Shown: positions 8,199-21,328, numbered from the stretch's first letter. The stretch: 64,000 nucleotides of DNA from Castellaniella sp044508625 (GCA_044508625.1 JBIQHJ010000006.1:1-64000); one strand, 5' to 3'. The notes: generated by a model not told the origin, from the letters alone. Numbers and translations: made by a program.

Positions 8199-9638
8199 CT
8201 AGCCGCCGTCCCCCTTGATCCCCTCGAGCCGCTCGACCTCGAGGTCGGCGTGCACCGGCTCGATCGCGGGCAGGGTCTTGTTGGCCTTGGCCGAGAGCTC
8301 GCTGAACCGCGCCACCTTGCCGTAGAGGCCCTGCTGGCCGGCGACCGCCACCACCGTCTGGTTGTACTGGTTGCTGACCGTGCCCAGGGTGTTGCCGAGC
8401 TTTTGCAGCCGCTCGGCGACGAGGGCGACCTGGTTGTACAGGCCGCCGGCCTGGTCGCTGAGCACGCGCGCCTGCTCGTTGCCGCGGGCGATCATCCACA
8501 GGTTGGCGACCGTGCGCAGGATGGGCATCAGGGTGGTGTGCGAGACCATGATGACGTTGCGCTGGTAGCCGTAGTCGAACAGGTCGCGGTTGTGCTTCAT
8601 GGCCTCGATGTAGGCGGGCTCGATCGGCATGAACATGAGGACGAAGCTCGGGCTGCGCATGCCGATGAGGTTGCTGTAGTCCTTGCGGCTGAGGTCGTCG
8701 ATGTGGTGGCGCACCGCGCGCACGTGGTCGTCGAGCGCCGCGGCGCGCTCGGCCTCGGTCTCGGCGCCGATGGCGCGGTCGTAGTCCACCAGCGAGACCT
8801 TGCTGTCGATGACCATGTGCTTGCGGTCGGGCAGCTTGATGATGAAATCGGGCTGCCGGCGATTGCCGTCCTCGTCGCGAAAGGTGGCCTGCGCCTCGTA
8901 ATGCTCGCCCGCCTCCAGCCCGGCGAGCTGCAGGGCGCGCTCGAGCTGGATCTCGCCCCAGTTGCCGGTGGTCTTTTTCTCGCCCTTGAGGGCGCTCGTG
9001 AGGTTGCTGGCCTCCGCGCTCATCTTCAGGCCGATGTCCAGGACGCGGCGGATCTCGGCGCCCAGTTGGGTATGGCCGCGCTGCGAGGCGTCATGCACTT
9101 CGTTGACGCGCTTCTGGAATCCCTCGATCTGCTCGCGGAAGGGCCGCAGCAGGCTGTCGAGCGAGGCCTGGCTGGTCTGCGTGAAGGCCTTGCCCTTTTC
9201 CTCGAGGACCTGATTGGCGAGGTTCTGGAACTCGATGCGCATGGCGGCCTTGGATTGCTCGAAGGACTGCTTCAGCTCGTCGAAGGCGGCGAGCTTTTCC
9301 TGGTGCGTGGCGCGCAGGTGGGCCAGCTCGCGGTCCAGCTCGCGCAGGGCCTCGCGCTGCGCCGCCAGCTCGCGCTCGCGCCCGGCCAGCAGGGCCGAGG
9401 ATTCCGCCAGCCGGGCCTCCAGGCCCGCCCGCTCGGCCTCGAGGCGGGCGCGGTCGCGATCGAGCGCGGCGCGTTCCTGGCCCAGTTGCGACATCTGCTG
9501 CTCGTACTGCGCCAGGCGCTCGCGCGCCGCGTCGCGCTCGGCCGTGCGGGAGGCCAGCGGCCGGCGCATGAACAGCCAGCCCAGGACGCCGCCCAGCACG
9601 GCCGCGAGCAGCAGCCCCGGCAGGTCGGCGGCCATCAT
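8199..9638 (-). CDS. rmuC: DNA recombination protein RmuC
   Basis: RmuC (479 aa) limits DNA inversion and rearrangement and has a PD-(D/E)XK-like nuclease core. From the chosen start at 9638 the protein opens with a transmembrane helix (LPGLLLAAVLGGVLGWLFM). A long Ala/Glu/Arg/Leu-rich coiled coil follows (about 25-160), then the conserved RmuC domain with TGNWGEIQLERALQLAGL and KHMVIDSKVSLVDYDRA. The frame extends to 9737, but the extra 33 residues precede the membrane anchor and look non-coding. Confidence 0.94.
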   Translation of the reverse strand: MMAADLPGLLLAAVLGGVLGWLFMRRPLASRTAERDAARERLAQYEQQMSQLGQERAALDRDRARLEAERAGLEARLAESSALLAGRERELAAQREALRELDRELAHLRATHQEKLAAFDELKQSFEQSKAAMRIEFQNLANQVLEEKGKAFTQTSQASLDSLLRPFREQIEGFQKRVNEVHDASQRGHTQLGAEIRRVLDIGLKMSAEASNLTSALKGEKKTTGNWGEIQLERALQLAGLEAGEHYEAQATFRDEDGNRRQPDFIIKLPDRKHMVIDSKVSLVDYDRAIGAETEAERAAALDDHVRAVRHHIDDLSRKDYSNLIGMRSPSFVLMFMPIEPAYIEAMKHNRDLFDYGYQRNVIMVSHTTLMPILRTVANLWMIARGNEQARVLSDQAGGLYNQVALVAERLQKLGNTLGTVSNQYNQTVVAVAGQQGLYGKVARFSELSAKANKTLPAIEPVHADLEVERLEGIKGDGG

Positions 9639-9821
9639 CGGTTGCAATAGGCTCACGGTATGTCCTCGGAAGTCGGTTCGGCGCCATGCGCCGGTCTCGC
9701 GATCGAAACGCGCCTCGAGATGCGGCCGCGCCGCCATCGAAGCGCACCCGCATGATAGACCGGGCCGCGCGAATGCGGCGAGCGCCCCCGGAACGGCCCG
9801 GGCGCCGCCCCGCCGCAGGGA

Positions 9822-10784
9822 TCAGGCGCCGCGCGGGCCGCGGGCCGGGGCGCTGGGCAGGCCGTCGGCGCCGGTCTCGACGAAGTTCGGAATGTGCTGC
9901 TGCACGTATTTTCGCAGGCCGTCGATCAGGCGCAAGGCCTCGTCGGGCAGCCGGCGGCTCTGGTGCGACACCACGCCGATCATGTAGGGGATCTGGACGT
10001 CGATCGGGCGCACCACCACGCCGTCCATGCACGCGCCCCGGGCCGTGAACGGATCGAGCAGGGCCACGCCCAGGCCCGCGCGGACCATCGAGATCACGGC
10101 GAGCTGGCTGCTGGCCTCGATGTGGCGCCGGGGATAGCCCTCGGTGGCGCGCACCAGCGCGTTGGTCAGGTGGTAGCGCATGCGATAGCGGCCGAGCAGC
10201 GTGATGACGTCGGTGTCGCCCAGGCCCTCGAGGCGGACCGTCTCTCGCCCCGCCAGGGGATGGTCCGCGGGCAGCGCGAGCATGCACGGCGCCTGCCCGC
10301 ACCAGTGGGTGCGGCACTGCTCGTAGTCGATCGGCAGGTTGATCAGGCCGATGTCGGCGCGCCCCTCGATCAGGGCCGTGCCCACCGTCTCGTGGAGGAC
10401 CTCCTCGATGACGAGCTTTTGCTGGAAGACCGGCCTCTCGCCGTCGACCAGCGCCAGGGCGGCGGGCAGGATGCCGTGGGCGAGGTCGGCGGTGACCATG
10501 ATGCGCAAGGGGCGCGTCTGGCCGGCCGCGATGTCTTGCGCCCGCGCCTCGAGCTGCTGGAGGTCGGCCAGGACGCTGCGGACCTCCTGGTAGAAGTCCT
10601 CGCCCTGCGGCGTCAGCGTGATGGTCGGGCGCGTGCGGGCAAAGAGGATGAAGCCCAGCTCGTGCTCGAGGTCGCTGATCTGCCGGCTGACGACCGGCTG
10701 GGAGCGTCCGAGCAGGCGGCCCGCCGCAGTCACACTGCCCGAGGTGACGATGGCCATCAAGGCTTCGAGCTGGCGTATTTCCAT
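9822..10784 (-). CDS. LysR family transcriptional regulator
   Basis: A 320-aa LysR regulator. The N-terminal winged helix (residues 1-60) carries AIVTSGSVTAAGRLLGRSQPVVSRQI, and a periplasmic-binding-fold co-inducer domain follows. The ATG at 10784 gives the standard start one residue before the first helix; the longer frame adds an atypical 24-residue extension. It lies downstream of panB on the same strand with 95 bp between. The inducer is unknown. Weak similarity in style to NocR/OccR-type regulators is not enough to name it. Confidence 0.88.
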   Translation of the reverse strand: MEIRQLEALMAIVTSGSVTAAGRLLGRSQPVVSRQISDLEHELGFILFARTRPTITLTPQGEDFYQEVRSVLADLQQLEARAQDIAAGQTRPLRIMVTADLAHGILPAALALVDGERPVFQQKLVIEEVLHETVGTALIEGRADIGLINLPIDYEQCRTHWCGQAPCMLALPADHPLAGRETVRLEGLGDTDVITLLGRYRMRYHLTNALVRATEGYPRRHIEASSQLAVISMVRAGLGVALLDPFTARGACMDGVVVRPIDVQIPYMIGVVSHQSRRLPDEALRLIDGLRKYVQQHIPNFVETGADGLPSAPARGPRGA

Positions 10785-10868
10785 GTTATCCGCGACTTCG
10801 GTTGCGAGCGCATCGGATGTGCGGCCGCAAGGGTCGCCCGCCTTCGAGTACGCCAATCTACTTCATGT

Positions 10869-10880
10869 GTAAAATTTTAC
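10869..10880. promoter_or_regulatory. 12-bp palindrome between panB and the LysR gene
   Basis: GTAAAATTTTAC is a perfect palindrome in an AT-rich patch 85 bp upstream of the LysR start, touching the panB stop codon. It contains no T-tract beyond itself, so it is not a convincing terminator. LysR proteins often bind AT-rich dyads near their own promoter, so autoregulation is possible. Confidence 0.35.
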
Positions 10881-11704
10881 TACAATTGCCGGACTCCAAA
10901 ACAATGATCTAGGGAAGGAAATGTGCCTTCCCTGACTTCTTTGGCGTATTGCTCGGCCGCCGCCCGGATGAGCGCGCCCGCGTCGGCGAAACGGCGCGCG
11001 AATTTCGGGATGCGGTCGCCGCTCAGGCCGAGGATGTCCTCGGTGACCAGGATCTGTCCGTCGCAATGGGGCGAGGCCCCGATGCCGATGGTCGGGATGC
11101 CGATGGCGGCGGTGATCTCGCGCGCCAGCGGCTCGCTGATCCCCTCGAGCACCACGCCGAAGGCGCCCGCCTCGGCATGGGCGCGGGCGTCCTCGAGGAT
11201 GCGGCGCCCCGCCGCCTCGCTCATCCCCTGCGCCTTGAACCCGCCCATCGTATTGACGTATTGCGGCATGAGGCCGACGTGCGCGAGCACCGGGATGCCG
11301 CGCTCGACCAGGAACCGCGTGGTCTCGGCCATCGCCCGGCCGCCCTCGAGCTTGACCCCGGACACGCCGCTGGCCGCCAGCATGCCGGCCGCGCTGGCGA
11401 AGGCCTGCGCCGGCGACTGCTGGTAGCTGCCGAAGGGCATGTCGACGATGACGCAGGCGTGGTGCGTGGCCCGCACGACGGCGGCGGCGTGCGCGGCCAT
11501 GGTCTGCGATGTGATCGACAGGGTGTCGGGCAGGCCGTAGCCGACCATCGCGGTCGAGTCGCCCACCAGGATCATGTCCAGCGCCTCGTCCAGCAGGCGG
11601 GCGATCGGCGCGATGTAGGCGGTCAGGGCGGCGATCTTAGACACGCCCTTGCAGGCCATCAACTGCGGCACCGTGACGCGCTGCGCATGACTATGTACAC
11701 TCAT
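10880..11704 (-). CDS. panB: 3-methyl-2-oxobutanoate hydroxymethyltransferase
   Basis: PanB (274 aa) makes ketopantoate from alpha-ketoisovalerate and methylene-THF, the first committed step of pantothenate synthesis. Conserved elements are ISKIAALTAYIAPIA-like N-terminus, DMILVGDSTAMVGYG (Mg-binding Asp, about 40-54), VKLEGG (about 118-123), HVGLMPQ (about 141-147) and LEGISEPLAREIT with the catalytic Glu (about 187). The ATG at 11704 has AGGAGAG upstream. panC is not adjacent. Length is normal. Confidence 0.96.
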   Translation of the reverse strand: MSVHSHAQRVTVPQLMACKGVSKIAALTAYIAPIARLLDEALDMILVGDSTAMVGYGLPDTLSITSQTMAAHAAAVVRATHHACVIVDMPFGSYQQSPAQAFASAAGMLAASGVSGVKLEGGRAMAETTRFLVERGIPVLAHVGLMPQYVNTMGGFKAQGMSEAAGRRILEDARAHAEAGAFGVVLEGISEPLAREITAAIGIPTIGIGASPHCDGQILVTEDILGLSGDRIPKFARRFADAGALIRAAAEQYAKEVREGTFPSLDHCFGVRQL

Positions 11705-11788
11705 ATGCTCTCCTGAAAATCCGATCCATCAACATCCGGCAAGCCATGCCGCCGCAGCCCAGGGCTGCCCTCATGACGGAGGACCCCA

Positions 11789-12631
11789 ATGTCCAACAAT
11801 CAACCCCACGTCTCGCTCCACGATGGGCGCCGCGCGCCCCAGCTCGGATTCGGGACCTGGCAAATTCCCGAGGCGGACGTCCCGGCCGCCGTCCATGCGG
11901 CCCTCGAGGCCGGGTATCGCCTGATCGATACCGCCTACATCTACTACAACGAGGCCGGCGTGGGCCGTGGTATCGCCCATTCCGGCATCCCGAGGGACGA
12001 GATCTTCGTCTCCACCAAGGTCTGGAACAACCGCCACGGGCACGATAGCACCAAGGCCGCCCTGCGGGAAAGCCTCGACCGCCTGCAGCTCGATTACGTG
12101 GACCTGTACCTGATCCATTGGCCGGTGCCCATGGAGGGCCGCTACATCGACACCTGGGAGGCCATGGTCCAGTTGCGCGACGAGGGTTTGGCGAAATCCA
12201 TCGGCGTCTGCAATTTCCAGGTGCCGCAGCTACAAAAGCTGCTCGACAAGACCGGCGTCCTGCCCGTCGTCAACCAGATCGAGCTGCATCCCTATTTCCA
12301 GCAGGCCGAGCTGCGCGCCTACCATGCCGACCACGACATCATGACCCAGGCCTGGAGCCCCCTCGGCCAGGGACACACGATCGAGGACCCGGTGCTGGCC
12401 GCGATCGCCCACAAGCACCAGGCGAGCACGGCGCAAGTGGTCCTGCGCTGGCACCTCCAGATGGGCCACATGGCCATCCCGAAATCGGTCACGCCCGCGC
12501 GCATCCAGGAAAACTTCAATCTGTTCAACCTGCGCCTGGACGACGAGGACATGGCCCGCATCGCCGCCCTCGACAAGGCCGACGGCCGCATCGGCCCGGA
12601 CCCGGATCGATTCCACCTCATGAAGGGTTGA
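11789..12631 (+). CDS. aldo/keto reductase, 2,5-diketogluconate reductase type
   Basis: A 280-aa NADPH-dependent aldo-keto reductase. The catalytic tetrad is visible: Asp and Tyr in LIDTAYIYYNE (about 47-57), Lys in STKVWNN (about 74-80), and His in LIHWPVP (about 109-115). The C-terminal cofactor motif IPKSVTPARIQENF is intact. The start at 11789 has GGAGGA upstream. It is divergent from panB and its end overlaps the convergent MFS gene by 14 bp. AKR5-like (DkgA/YafB) is likely, with broad aldehyde and methylglyoxal activity. Confidence 0.9.
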   Translation: MSNNQPHVSLHDGRRAPQLGFGTWQIPEADVPAAVHAALEAGYRLIDTAYIYYNEAGVGRGIAHSGIPRDEIFVSTKVWNNRHGHDSTKAALRESLDRLQLDYVDLYLIHWPVPMEGRYIDTWEAMVQLRDEGLAKSIGVCNFQVPQLQKLLDKTGVLPVVNQIELHPYFQQAELRAYHADHDIMTQAWSPLGQGHTIEDPVLAAIAHKHQASTAQVVLRWHLQMGHMAIPKSVTPARIQENFNLFNLRLDDEDMARIAALDKADGRIGPDPDRFHLMKG

Positions 12632-14048
12632 TCGCGGGGCGCGAGCCGGGAGGACGGTCGTTGCGGCGGGCGCGGCCGCCCAGCCAGGCGGCGACGGCCG
12701 GCGCGCACACGAATACCCCGTAGACCCCCCAGGCGGCGCTCCGGGCGCCCGCGAGGCCGCCCGGATCGGTGAAGCCCGCGGCATTGGCGGCCATCCCCGC
12801 CACGCTGGCGCCCAGGGCCATGGCATAGAGCTGGAGGGTGGTGATGGCCGCCGAGGCGATGTTGCGCTGGCCCTCGGGCGCGGCCCGGAACACCCCGGTC
12901 AGCAGGTGGGGCCAGCACAGGCCCACCCCCAGCCCGACGCCCAGCAGCAGGGCGCCCAATGTCCAGACCCACACGTCCGGCGACGGCATCAGCAGGCACA
13001 GCCCGCCCAGCGCCAGGGCCGACAGCAGGGGGCCGACGATCAGCAGGCGGCCGGCGGCGGCCGGCCCGCGGCCCGAGCTGGCGAGCGTCCCCAGCGTCCA
13101 GCCGGCCGACATCAGGGCCGACAGGTAGCCCGCCGCCAGCGGGGTGGCGCCGTGGATGACCTGGAGGAAGTACGGCACGAAGACCTCGGTCGTGACGCCG
13201 ATGCTCATGAGCCCGATCATGGCGTAGCGCTGTCCCAGTGGACTGGACAGCGACCACGCCCCCTCGGGCAGGAACCGCTGGGCGGCGCGCCGGTCGGCCC
13301 GCGCGAGCGCCGCCACCAGCGCCAGCCCGCCCAGCACGCCCGCCATCTGCCAGCCCCAGGCCGCGGAAAGGCTGGCGGCGGACACCACCAGCACCGAGCC
13401 CACCAGCAGGCCCATGCGGCCCAGGGGAACGCCGGGTTTCGCGCCGGGATCGCGCCCCAGCGGGCCGAGCTGGGTCACCAGCAGCAGTCCCAGGCAGGCG
13501 CAGGCCGGCAGGACCGCCCAGAACGCCCAGCGCCACAGCCCCGCCTGGGCGAAGGCCCCGCCGATGGCCGGCCCGGCGAGGGTCGCCACGCCCCACATGC
13601 CCGAGATCAGGGCCATGGCCCGCGGCCAGAGGCCCTCGTGGAACACCAGGGGCACCGTCGCGTAGCTCAGGCTCAGCAGCATGCCCCCGCCCAGGCCCTG
13701 CCAGGTGCGGCCGAACAGCAGCCACGGCATGGTCGGCGCGAGCGCGCACGCGATGGTCCCCAGGACGAACAGGCCCAGGGCATACAGGAATATCCGGCGC
13801 AGGCCGTAGCGGTGGATGCCCAGCGGCGCCGAGGACGAGCCCAGGATGGAGGCGGCCACGAACAGCGTGGTGTTCCAGGCGTAGTACGCCAGGCCGCCGA
13901 TATCCTGCACCACGGAAGGGAGGATGGTGGTGGCGATGAAGACGTTGATCGCGTGCACGGCCACCCCGCCCGCCAGCGCGAGCGATCGCAGGCCGTTGCG
14001 GCCCCACAGCAGGTCCAGCCAGGACGTGGAGGAAGGGTCGGAGGTCAT
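12618..14048 (-). CDS. MFS transporter, DHA2-like drug efflux type
   Basis: A 476-aa integral membrane protein with about 14 hydrophobic segments, typical of multidrug DHA2 carriers. Motif A-like residues lie after helix 2 (HRYGLRRIF), and a motif resembling motif C is in GMWGVATLAGPAIGGAFA (about 147-164). I start at 14048 (MTSDPSS...) because the next upstream ATG (14078) falls inside the acnA terminator hairpin. Substrate is not predictable. No fused periplasmic adaptor or TetR gene is nearby. Confidence 0.85.
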   Translation of the reverse strand: MTSDPSSTSWLDLLWGRNGLRSLALAGGVAVHAINVFIATTILPSVVQDIGGLAYYAWNTTLFVAASILGSSSAPLGIHRYGLRRIFLYALGLFVLGTIACALAPTMPWLLFGRTWQGLGGGMLLSLSYATVPLVFHEGLWPRAMALISGMWGVATLAGPAIGGAFAQAGLWRWAFWAVLPACACLGLLLVTQLGPLGRDPGAKPGVPLGRMGLLVGSVLVVSAASLSAAWGWQMAGVLGGLALVAALARADRRAAQRFLPEGAWSLSSPLGQRYAMIGLMSIGVTTEVFVPYFLQVIHGATPLAAGYLSALMSAGWTLGTLASSGRGPAAAGRLLIVGPLLSALALGGLCLLMPSPDVWVWTLGALLLGVGLGVGLCWPHLLTGVFRAAPEGQRNIASAAITTLQLYAMALGASVAGMAANAAGFTDPGGLAGARSAAWGVYGVFVCAPAVAAWLGGRARRNDRPPGSRPAINPS

Positions 14049-14050
14049 CG

Positions 14051-14078
14051 GAAGAAAAATGCGGGCCGAGGCCCGCAT
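14051..14078 (-). terminator. Rho-independent terminator of acnA
   Basis: On the minus strand a perfect stem ATGCGGGCC / GGCCCGCAT (14078-14070 and 14067-14059) is followed by TTTTTCTTCC. It lies 24 bp after the acnA stop codon and just before the next gene's chosen start. Stem plus T-run is a textbook intrinsic terminator. Confidence 0.85.
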
Positions 14079-14102
14079 CGCGGACAGGCCCCGGCCCCCC
14101 TT

Positions 14103-16775
<2,673 letters not shown>

Positions 16776-16991
16776 CGCATGTCCTCCAGAAAAGATTCGT
16801 GCCTCTGGCCAAAGCGGTCCTTGGCTCATCTTACACGCAACGCCCGTCTCCCCTCCATCATCCCCCCGGGCGCCCGAGGGGCGGCCGGCGCGGCAGCGGC
16901 CGGCCGCACAACCCGCCGCGAGTCAGGGTTAAGCCGCGCGGGCAAGGGATCCGCCGCTACACTGACGCATTGGATACTGATCGGAGCTTTC

Positions 16992-17597
16992 ATGGCCCTC
17001 CCCGCCTTTTTCGACGACGCGCCGAAAATCACCCTGTACGATCCGCTCGCGGAACTGCTGGGCGCCTCGGACGACGGCACCATCGAATACGGCTATGCGG
17101 ACGCCGTCCGCCTGGCCGGCCACTCCTGTCCTACGGTGGCGGGCGCCTACCTGATGGCCGTCAAGGCCCTGCGGGCGCTGTACCCCGGCGAGCTGCCCCA
17201 GCGCGGCGACATCCTGGTCGAGTTCGCGGACGACGTCCGCAACGGGGTCACCGGCGTCATCGCGAACGTCGTCGCCCTGCTCACCGGCGCCACGACGGAC
17301 ACGGGCTTCAAGGGCCTGGCCGGCCAGTACGACCGCCGCGACCTGATGCGCTTCGACGCCGACATCCCCGGCGAGATCGCCTTCACCCGCCGCGACACGG
17401 GCGCCTGCGTGGTGGCGAGCTACAGCGCCCGCGAGGTGCCGCCCGCACCCATGACCATGCCCCTGCTGCAGCGCATCCTGGCCGGCCAGGCCAGCGACGA
17501 GCAGCGCGGCGATTTCGCCAGGGCCTGGCAGGATCGCGTGCGGCGCATCCTGGAATCGGTCGACATGCCCGGCCTGGTCACCCTGCGCGAGCGATAG
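16992..17597 (+). CDS. FmdE-like conserved protein
   Basis: A 201-aa soluble protein with the segment LAGHSCPTVAGAYLMAVKAL (about 36-55), which resembles the His-x-Cys-Pro core of the FmdE family (named after formylmethanofuran dehydrogenase subunit E). Later conserved-looking parts are FADDVRNGVTGVIANVVALLTGATTDTGFKGL, split across residues 80-111. The organism would not need methanofuran enzymes, so the name denotes a fold only; a metal-binding or redox-linked role is possible but unproven. It is divergent from acnA by 216 bp and convergent with a GGDEF gene. The start at 16992 follows an AGCTTTC leader lacking a strong ribosome site. Confidence 0.7.
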   Translation: MALPAFFDDAPKITLYDPLAELLGASDDGTIEYGYADAVRLAGHSCPTVAGAYLMAVKALRALYPGELPQRGDILVEFADDVRNGVTGVIANVVALLTGATTDTGFKGLAGQYDRRDLMRFDADIPGEIAFTRRDTGACVVASYSAREVPPAPMTMPLLQRILAGQASDEQRGDFARAWQDRVRRILESVDMPGLVTLRER

Positions 17598-17604
17598 GGC
17601 GCAA

Positions 17605-19107
17605 TCAGCCGGCGGAGTCCTCGGGCCGGACGTCGTCGGCGCGCCGGTAGGCGTGGTGCAGGCGCTTGTCGCGATACATGTCGAGGTCGGCCGCGTGCAG
17701 CGCCTGGCCCAGGTCGCCATGGTGATGCGCGGTCGCGACGCCGACCGAGACGCTGAGGTTCGTACCGCCGTAGAACTGGTTGTTGAGCGCGATGAGCCGG
17801 TGGATGTTCGACAGCACGGTGCGCGCGCCCTCCTCGTCCGTCCCGGGCAGCAGGACCATGAATTCGTCGCCGCCGATCCGCGCCGCCGAGGCGGGACGGT
17901 CGATGACCTTGTTCAGCACCTCGCCCATGCGCCGCAGCAGGGCGTCGCCCGCCGCATGCCCCTCGAGGTCGTTGGTGGCCTTGAGGTTGTTCAGGTCCAG
18001 CGAGATGAAGGACACCGGCTTGACCCGCTTGCGCTCGAGCCGGGTGAGCTCGTCCACGTAGTATGAGCGGTTCTTGAGCTGGGTCAGCACGTCGTGCTTG
18101 CCCAGGTATTCGAGGTAGCTCTCGGCCTTCTTGCGGGCGGTGATGTCGGTGAGAGCCACCAGCACCATGCTCCAGTCGTCCTCGTAGCCCTCGAACACCG
18201 AGAACTGCATGTGGATGTACAGGACGTCGCCCGCCAGCGTGCGGTTCTGCACCTCGCGCTGCTGGAACAGCCGCCCCTCCCACAGGTCGATGAGCTGCTC
18301 GGCGAAGGACGCCAGCATTTCCTCCTGGAACACGTCCCCCAGGCGGGCCAGCAGCTCGGCGCGGCTGTTGGCCTTGAACATCCGCAGGGTGTGGCTGTTG
18401 ACGTCCAGCACACGGATCTCGGACAGGCAGCGGTCGACGAATTCGGGGTGCACGTCGATGAAGGTGCGAAAGTCGATGATGCCCTGCTCGCGCACCTCGT
18501 CGATCAGGATCTTGATGCGGCTGAAATCCTCGACCCACAGCGAGACGGGCGCCTGGCCAAAGAGCTCGCGCGCCAGGCGCTCGTTGGCCAGCGCCGCGCG
18601 GCGGGACTCCTGCAATTCGGTCACGTTCTCGACGGCCACCAGCACCTGGTCCCAGCGGCGCTCGCGGTCCGGCAGCACCACGCCCTTGAGCGAGATGTCG
18701 AGGCGCCGCCCGTCGAGCGTGTAGTTCACGCTGGTGCCCTGGAAGGAATCGCCGCCGTTCCAGAGCACCAGGAGCTCGTCGGCGAATCCGTCGAGCATGT
18801 CGTCGCGCATGACCTCGCCCAGGCGCGCCATGAGCGCCTCGCGCGAGCTGGCGGCGTACAGGTTCAGGGTCTCGCGGTTGACGCGCACGATGCGGATGGC
18901 GGCGGCGCATTGCAGCAGGCGCGCTCTGTCCTCGGCGAGCCAGGCCTGGAAATTCACCACGCCCTGGGCGCGCCACCGTTCAAAGAGCTCGTGCAAGGCG
19001 CTGTAGTCCTCGAGCCACAAGGACATCGGCATGACCTCGAAGAAATCGTCCAGCCGGAACCCTTGCATCCCGGAGGAGGGGCTCGTGGATGTACCGCCTG
19101 AGTTCAT
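17605..19107 (-). CDS. PAS-PAS-GGDEF diguanylate cyclase
   Basis: A 500-aa soluble protein predicted to make c-di-GMP. Two related PAS-type sensor repeats are visible, each opening with a Ser-Leu-Trp-(Leu/Val)-Glu-Asp signature (MSLWLEDYSAL and VSLWVEDFSRI). A GGDEF domain occupies about residues 340-500 with the intact active site RIGGDEFMVL. The RxxD inhibitory site five residues before GGDEF is not present, so product feedback may be lost. The upstream frame reaches 19239, but the ATG at 19107 is preferred. It probably acts alone. Confidence 0.88.
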   Translation of the reverse strand: MNSGGTSTSPSSGMQGFRLDDFFEVMPMSLWLEDYSALHELFERWRAQGVVNFQAWLAEDRARLLQCAAAIRIVRVNRETLNLYAASSREALMARLGEVMRDDMLDGFADELLVLWNGGDSFQGTSVNYTLDGRRLDISLKGVVLPDRERRWDQVLVAVENVTELQESRRAALANERLARELFGQAPVSLWVEDFSRIKILIDEVREQGIIDFRTFIDVHPEFVDRCLSEIRVLDVNSHTLRMFKANSRAELLARLGDVFQEEMLASFAEQLIDLWEGRLFQQREVQNRTLAGDVLYIHMQFSVFEGYEDDWSMVLVALTDITARKKAESYLEYLGKHDVLTQLKNRSYYVDELTRLERKRVKPVSFISLDLNNLKATNDLEGHAAGDALLRRMGEVLNKVIDRPASAARIGGDEFMVLLPGTDEEGARTVLSNIHRLIALNNQFYGGTNLSVSVGVATAHHHGDLGQALHAADLDMYRDKRLHHAYRRADDVRPEDSAG

Positions 19108-19178
19108 GAAAACCTCTGCAATTCTGGCCGGACACTCGTCCGCCGCCCGGCCATTATTGTCGCTCAATCGCCGCCAGT

Positions 19179-20066
19179 CTAGATTTCCGTCGAAATGCCG
19201 AGGGCCCGCGCGTGGAAGCGCAGGTGATCGTCGATCCACGAGGCGATGAAGTAATACCCATGGTCGTAGCCCTCGTGGCGACGCAGCGTCAGGGGCTGCC
19301 CGGCCTCGCGGCAGGCCTGCTCGAAGGCCTCGGGCAAGAGCTGTCCGTCGCGCAGGAAACCGTCGGCCAGCCCCTGGTCGATCAGGATGCCCTCGGGAAA
19401 CGGCTGTCGCATCCCTTGCATCAGCCGCGAGGCGTCATGGCCCGCCCAGGCCCGCTCGTCGGGGCCCAGGTAGGCCGTGAACGCCTTGCGGCCCCAGGGG
19501 CAGCGGCTGGGCGCGGCGATCGGCGCGAAGGCCGAGACGCTTCGGAACCGCCCGGGATGGCGCAGGGCCAGCACCAGGGCGCCGTGTCCGCCCATGGAAT
19601 GGCCGAAGATCCCCAGGCGCGCGCCATCGGCGCCCAGCGCGCCCACGGCCAGGTCCACGAGCTCTCGCGCGACATAGCTTTCCATGCGGTAGGCACGCGC
19701 CCATTCGCCCTCGGTGGCATCGAGGTAAAAACCGGCGCCCGTCCCCAGGTCCCAGTCGTCGTCCTCGCCCGGCACGCCCGCGCCGCGCGGGCTGGTGTCG
19801 GGGGACACCAGCATCAGACCGAGGCGGGCGGCCAGGCGCTGGGCGCCGGCCTTGGTGGGAAAGGTTTCCTCGGTGCAGGTGAGGCCGGCGAGGTAGAACA
19901 GCGCCGGCACGGGACCGTCCCCCGCCTGCGGCGGGACGAACACGGAAAAGCGCATCGGCAGGCCGATGGCGGCGGATGGATGGCGGTAGAAGCGCTGCTC
20001 GCCGCCGAAGGCGCGGTGCGCGCCGAGCAGCTCGAGCGCGGGCGTCCCGGGGGTCTCTCGGCTCAT
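19179..20066 (-). CDS. fghA: S-formylglutathione hydrolase
   Basis: FghA (295 aa) hydrolyses S-formylglutathione to formate and glutathione, the second step of glutathione-dependent formaldehyde oxidation. It is an esterase-D type alpha/beta hydrolase. The nucleophile is in GIFGHSMGGHGAL (about 147-159), with YLAGLTCTEE forming the oxyanion region (about 58-67), and the catalytic His in RRHEGYDHGYYFIASWI. The gene starts 10 bp after adhC, so both are on one transcript. Confidence 0.95.
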   Translation of the reverse strand: MSRETPGTPALELLGAHRAFGGEQRFYRHPSAAIGLPMRFSVFVPPQAGDGPVPALFYLAGLTCTEETFPTKAGAQRLAARLGLMLVSPDTSPRGAGVPGEDDDWDLGTGAGFYLDATEGEWARAYRMESYVARELVDLAVGALGADGARLGIFGHSMGGHGALVLALRHPGRFRSVSAFAPIAAPSRCPWGRKAFTAYLGPDERAWAGHDASRLMQGMRQPFPEGILIDQGLADGFLRDGQLLPEAFEQACREAGQPLTLRRHEGYDHGYYFIASWIDDHLRFHARALGISTEI

Positions 20067-20076
20067 GGGCGCCCCC

Positions 20077-21183
<1,107 letters not shown>

Positions 21184-21229
21184 GGATGGACTCCTCACGG
21201 CGACGCAAGGTCGCTCGAATCATGGCGCA

Positions 21230-21247
21230 AGGCCGTTCAAACGGCCT
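21230..21247. promoter_or_regulatory. inverted repeat in adhC / pirin divergent region
   Basis: AGGCCGTT-CA-AACGGCCT is a perfect 8-bp dyad between adhC (start 21183) and the divergent pirin gene (start 21329). There is no following T-run. Its position suits an operator for either gene, though it could also be a stem in the adhC leader. Confidence 0.45.
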
Positions 21248-21328
21248 ACCGTAGCAGTTTCGGCCCGGATGCGCCAGCGGTCGCGGCGATGTATGCTGGG
21301 TTTCGCGCGTCCAGCAGAGGAGCCTCCC

